From contig CAMYJN010000005.1 of NCBI GenBank assembly GCA_947258625.1, positions 1 to 19,437 on the forward strand: a stretch of 19,437 bases of DNA, given 5' to 3'. This DNA is from an uncultured Polyangiaceae bacterium (GTDB lineage: Bacteria > Myxococcota_A > Polyangia > Polyangiales > Houyiibacteriaceae). Made by a program: the position numbers and the translations under genes. Below, piece after piece: positions 17,942-19,437 of the stretch. How positions within the stretch are numbered: position 1 is the first letter of the stretch; the number at the start of each line of letters is the position of its first letter. The notes beneath the pieces were generated by a model, which had not been told where the DNA came from, ran no database searches, and worked only from the letters and a program-made list of their open reading frames with translations.

Positions 17942-19437
17942 TCACTCGGTAACGGACTCGGGCAGGCGGATGAAGTTCCCCGTGGAGTTTTCGACCGGAC
18001 GCACCACGATGGGCGAGTCGCTCGAGTCCTCACCGGCGGCCGGATGCCGCGCCCAAATCCAGACCGAGCCCGCCGGGACGCCGCGAAGGACGAATCGGCC
18101 GTCGGTATCGCTCAGGCTCGCGCGCTGCCAGAGCGGCGGGTCGCCCCAGGTCACCTCTGCAGTCGGGACGGGCTCGCTGTAGGCATCCAGCACCTGCCCC
18201 TCGATCGAGCCGCCAGGCTGGAGCCGAACCCGGTCGAGCTCCTGGGGCTGGTCGACGTAGCGCGGCGGCTCGAGAACCACGCGCTGCGTCTGCGTTTCGT
18301 AGTCGGAATGCGAAAACGAAACTTCATAGATCCCGGTGGCCGCTCTCCGAATGACGAACGTGCCGTCGCGTCGGGTCTTGCTCTCGAGCTGGGCAGGGCC
18401 TTCGAGCCGGACGCGCACACCCCGGAGTCCCTCGTTGGTCCAGTCGTCCAGCACTTCGCCGAGCAGGGTGACGCCTGCGGACATGACCACGCGAACGTCC
18501 TCCATGCCGTCGATAGAGTCGATCTGCATGGAGCTAAACGCTGGGTGCGCGGCGTCGAGCGCGAAGGGCGGCTCGGGAAGAGCGGGCACCGAAAAGGTGC
18601 CATCGGGATCGGACTTCGCGCTCCGCCGAACCGGGGTCCTCGCGCTCTTGGACGAGACGGAGATCAGCGCGCCGCCGACGCCGAAGCCTCGCTCGTCGAC
18701 GACCCGTCCGCGCAGGGTGTACAGCGTGCTCGACAGTGCGAGCTCCACGGTGACCAGCGCGTCCTCGCCCATCGCGACGTCTTCGCGCACCGGCGGGAGG
18801 TCGTACGGCAGGGCGGTCACGCTGACTTGGCCACGCACGCCGCGAAACGAAAACGAGCCATCCGTCGCCGTCACCGACATGCGCGGAAAGCCCTCGGCGC
18901 CATCGCGAAGCTCGACCGGGATTCCCTCGAGGCCGTCGCCGCGTTCATCCACGACGCGGCCGGCAAGCTCAGCGCCCGGTCTCATGACCAGCTCGATGTC
19001 GCTGCGCGCAGCCCCGGCCCGGAGCTGAAGGCTTTCGGATTCGGCGCGAGCAAAGTCGTCGTGGCTTGCCACGATTCGGTAGGGGCCGGGCCGGAGGTTG
19101 GTCAGGCGAAAGCGACCGTTCTGCCCTGTCTCAACCTGGCTGACGTAAGCGAGGGCTCCACTGGCGCCCGCCGAGATCGGTGGCACCGGACCCGAGGTCA
19201 CCCCGAGCGACTCGGTGGTGCCAAGCGTTGCGGCGCGCAGCTCCCCCTCCCCAAACGCACGAACGAGCGCCGCTTCGACAGGCATGCCCCGCTCATCGAC
19301 GACACGCCCTTCCATTATGGAGGCGCGCCCGAGCCGGACCGTCATCGATGGATCCGAGGCGCCCTGCCGAATCGGTCCCGCGGTCACATACCCGTCCGCT
19401 TCGACGTAGAGGCTCTGCTCGTCCCCAACCACGCCCT
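17942..19437 (-). CDS. Protein with multiple carboxypeptidase-regulatory-like domains, 5' end outside the window
   Basis: The frame runs off the right edge with no stop, so the N terminus is missing; about 497 residues are visible. At least five tandem beta-sandwich repeats of about 83-116 residues are seen. Numbered from the GTG codon at 19430-19432, they start near residues 42, 158, 242, 325 and 412. Three begin with GRVVDERG, and two with the variants GEVLDDWTN and GQVLDAYSE. Each then has a D-G-x-F (or N-G-x-F) strand and a G-x-Y/V-x-V-like strand, typical of CarboxypepD_reg / MSCRAMM B-type modules. Such repeats usually belong to secreted or surface proteins in adhesion or envelope roles. 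The signal peptide, if any, would be outside. No catalytic domain is visible. The DUF547 gene follows 33 nt downstream. Confidence 0.88.
   Translation of the reverse strand, partial: GVVGDEQSLYVEADGYVTAGPIRQGASDPSMTVRLGRASIMEGRVVDERGMPVEAALVRAFGEGELRAATLGTTESLGVTSGPVPPISAGASGALAYVSQVETGQNGRFRLTNLRPGPYRIVASHDDFARAESESLQLRAGAARSDIELVMRPGAELAGRVVDERGDGLEGIPVELRDGAEGFPRMSVTATDGSFSFRGVRGQVSVTALPYDLPPVREDVAMGEDALVTVELALSSTLYTLRGRVVDERGFGVGGALISVSSKSARTPVRRSAKSDPDGTFSVPALPEPPFALDAAHPAFSSMQIDSIDGMEDVRVVMSAGVTLLGEVLDDWTNEGLRGVRVRLEGPAQLESKTRRDGTFVIRRAATGIYEVSFSHSDYETQTQRVVLEPPRYVDQPQELDRVRLQPGGSIEGQVLDAYSEPVPTAEVTWGDPPLWQRASLSDTDGRFVLRGVPAGSVWIWARHPAAGEDSSDSPIVVRPVENSTGNFIRLPESVTE

Overview
The window is GC-rich, densely coding bacterial DNA with strong G/C preference at third codon positions. 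The giant TPR protein, the MglA-type GTPase, the carB-greA pairing, the carboxypeptidase-regulatory-like repeat protein and the Y1 (REP-associated type) transposase together suggest a myxobacterium or other Myxococcota / former deltaproteobacterial lineage. This is inferred from gene content; there is no rRNA or other taxonomic marker in the window.

Left arm (1-15593): seven genes, all on the + strand. They are the 3' part of a giant TPR protein gene (open at the left edge), tsaE (tRNA t6A synthesis), carB (carbamoyl-phosphate synthase large subunit), greA (transcript-cleavage factor), recG (branched-DNA helicase), an MglA-like Ras-family GTPase with an unusual C-terminal tail, and an MBL-fold hydrolase starting 3 nt after the GTPase stop. 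Gaps are 3-71 nt. No convincing terminator is visible between these genes, so part or all may be co-transcribed. The housekeeping genes carry all the diagnostic residues I could check. CarB keeps E. coli-like allosteric-site residues, and the GTPase keeps the arginine and glutamine known for MglA catalysis.

Middle (15594-16996): an accessory island. It starts with two 38-bp direct repeats (44-bp period), each with a small hairpin, only 5 nt after the MBL stop. An 8-bp-arm inverted repeat follows, then a Y1/HUH single-strand transposase of REP-associated type with a long C-terminal extension. After it lies about 260 bp without a supported gene, containing a 14-bp-period repeat. The layout is compatible with a RAYT and its cognate hairpin repeats, and is the best candidate here for something not well described.

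Right arm (16997-19437): two - strand genes, convergent with the rest. They encode a protein with at least five carboxypeptidase-regulatory-like beta-sandwich repeats (open at the right edge) and, 33 nt downstream, a DUF547 protein. They are probably one transcription unit.

The longest gap without a gene is 263 bp. I see no rRNA, tRNA, CRISPR array or prophage gene.
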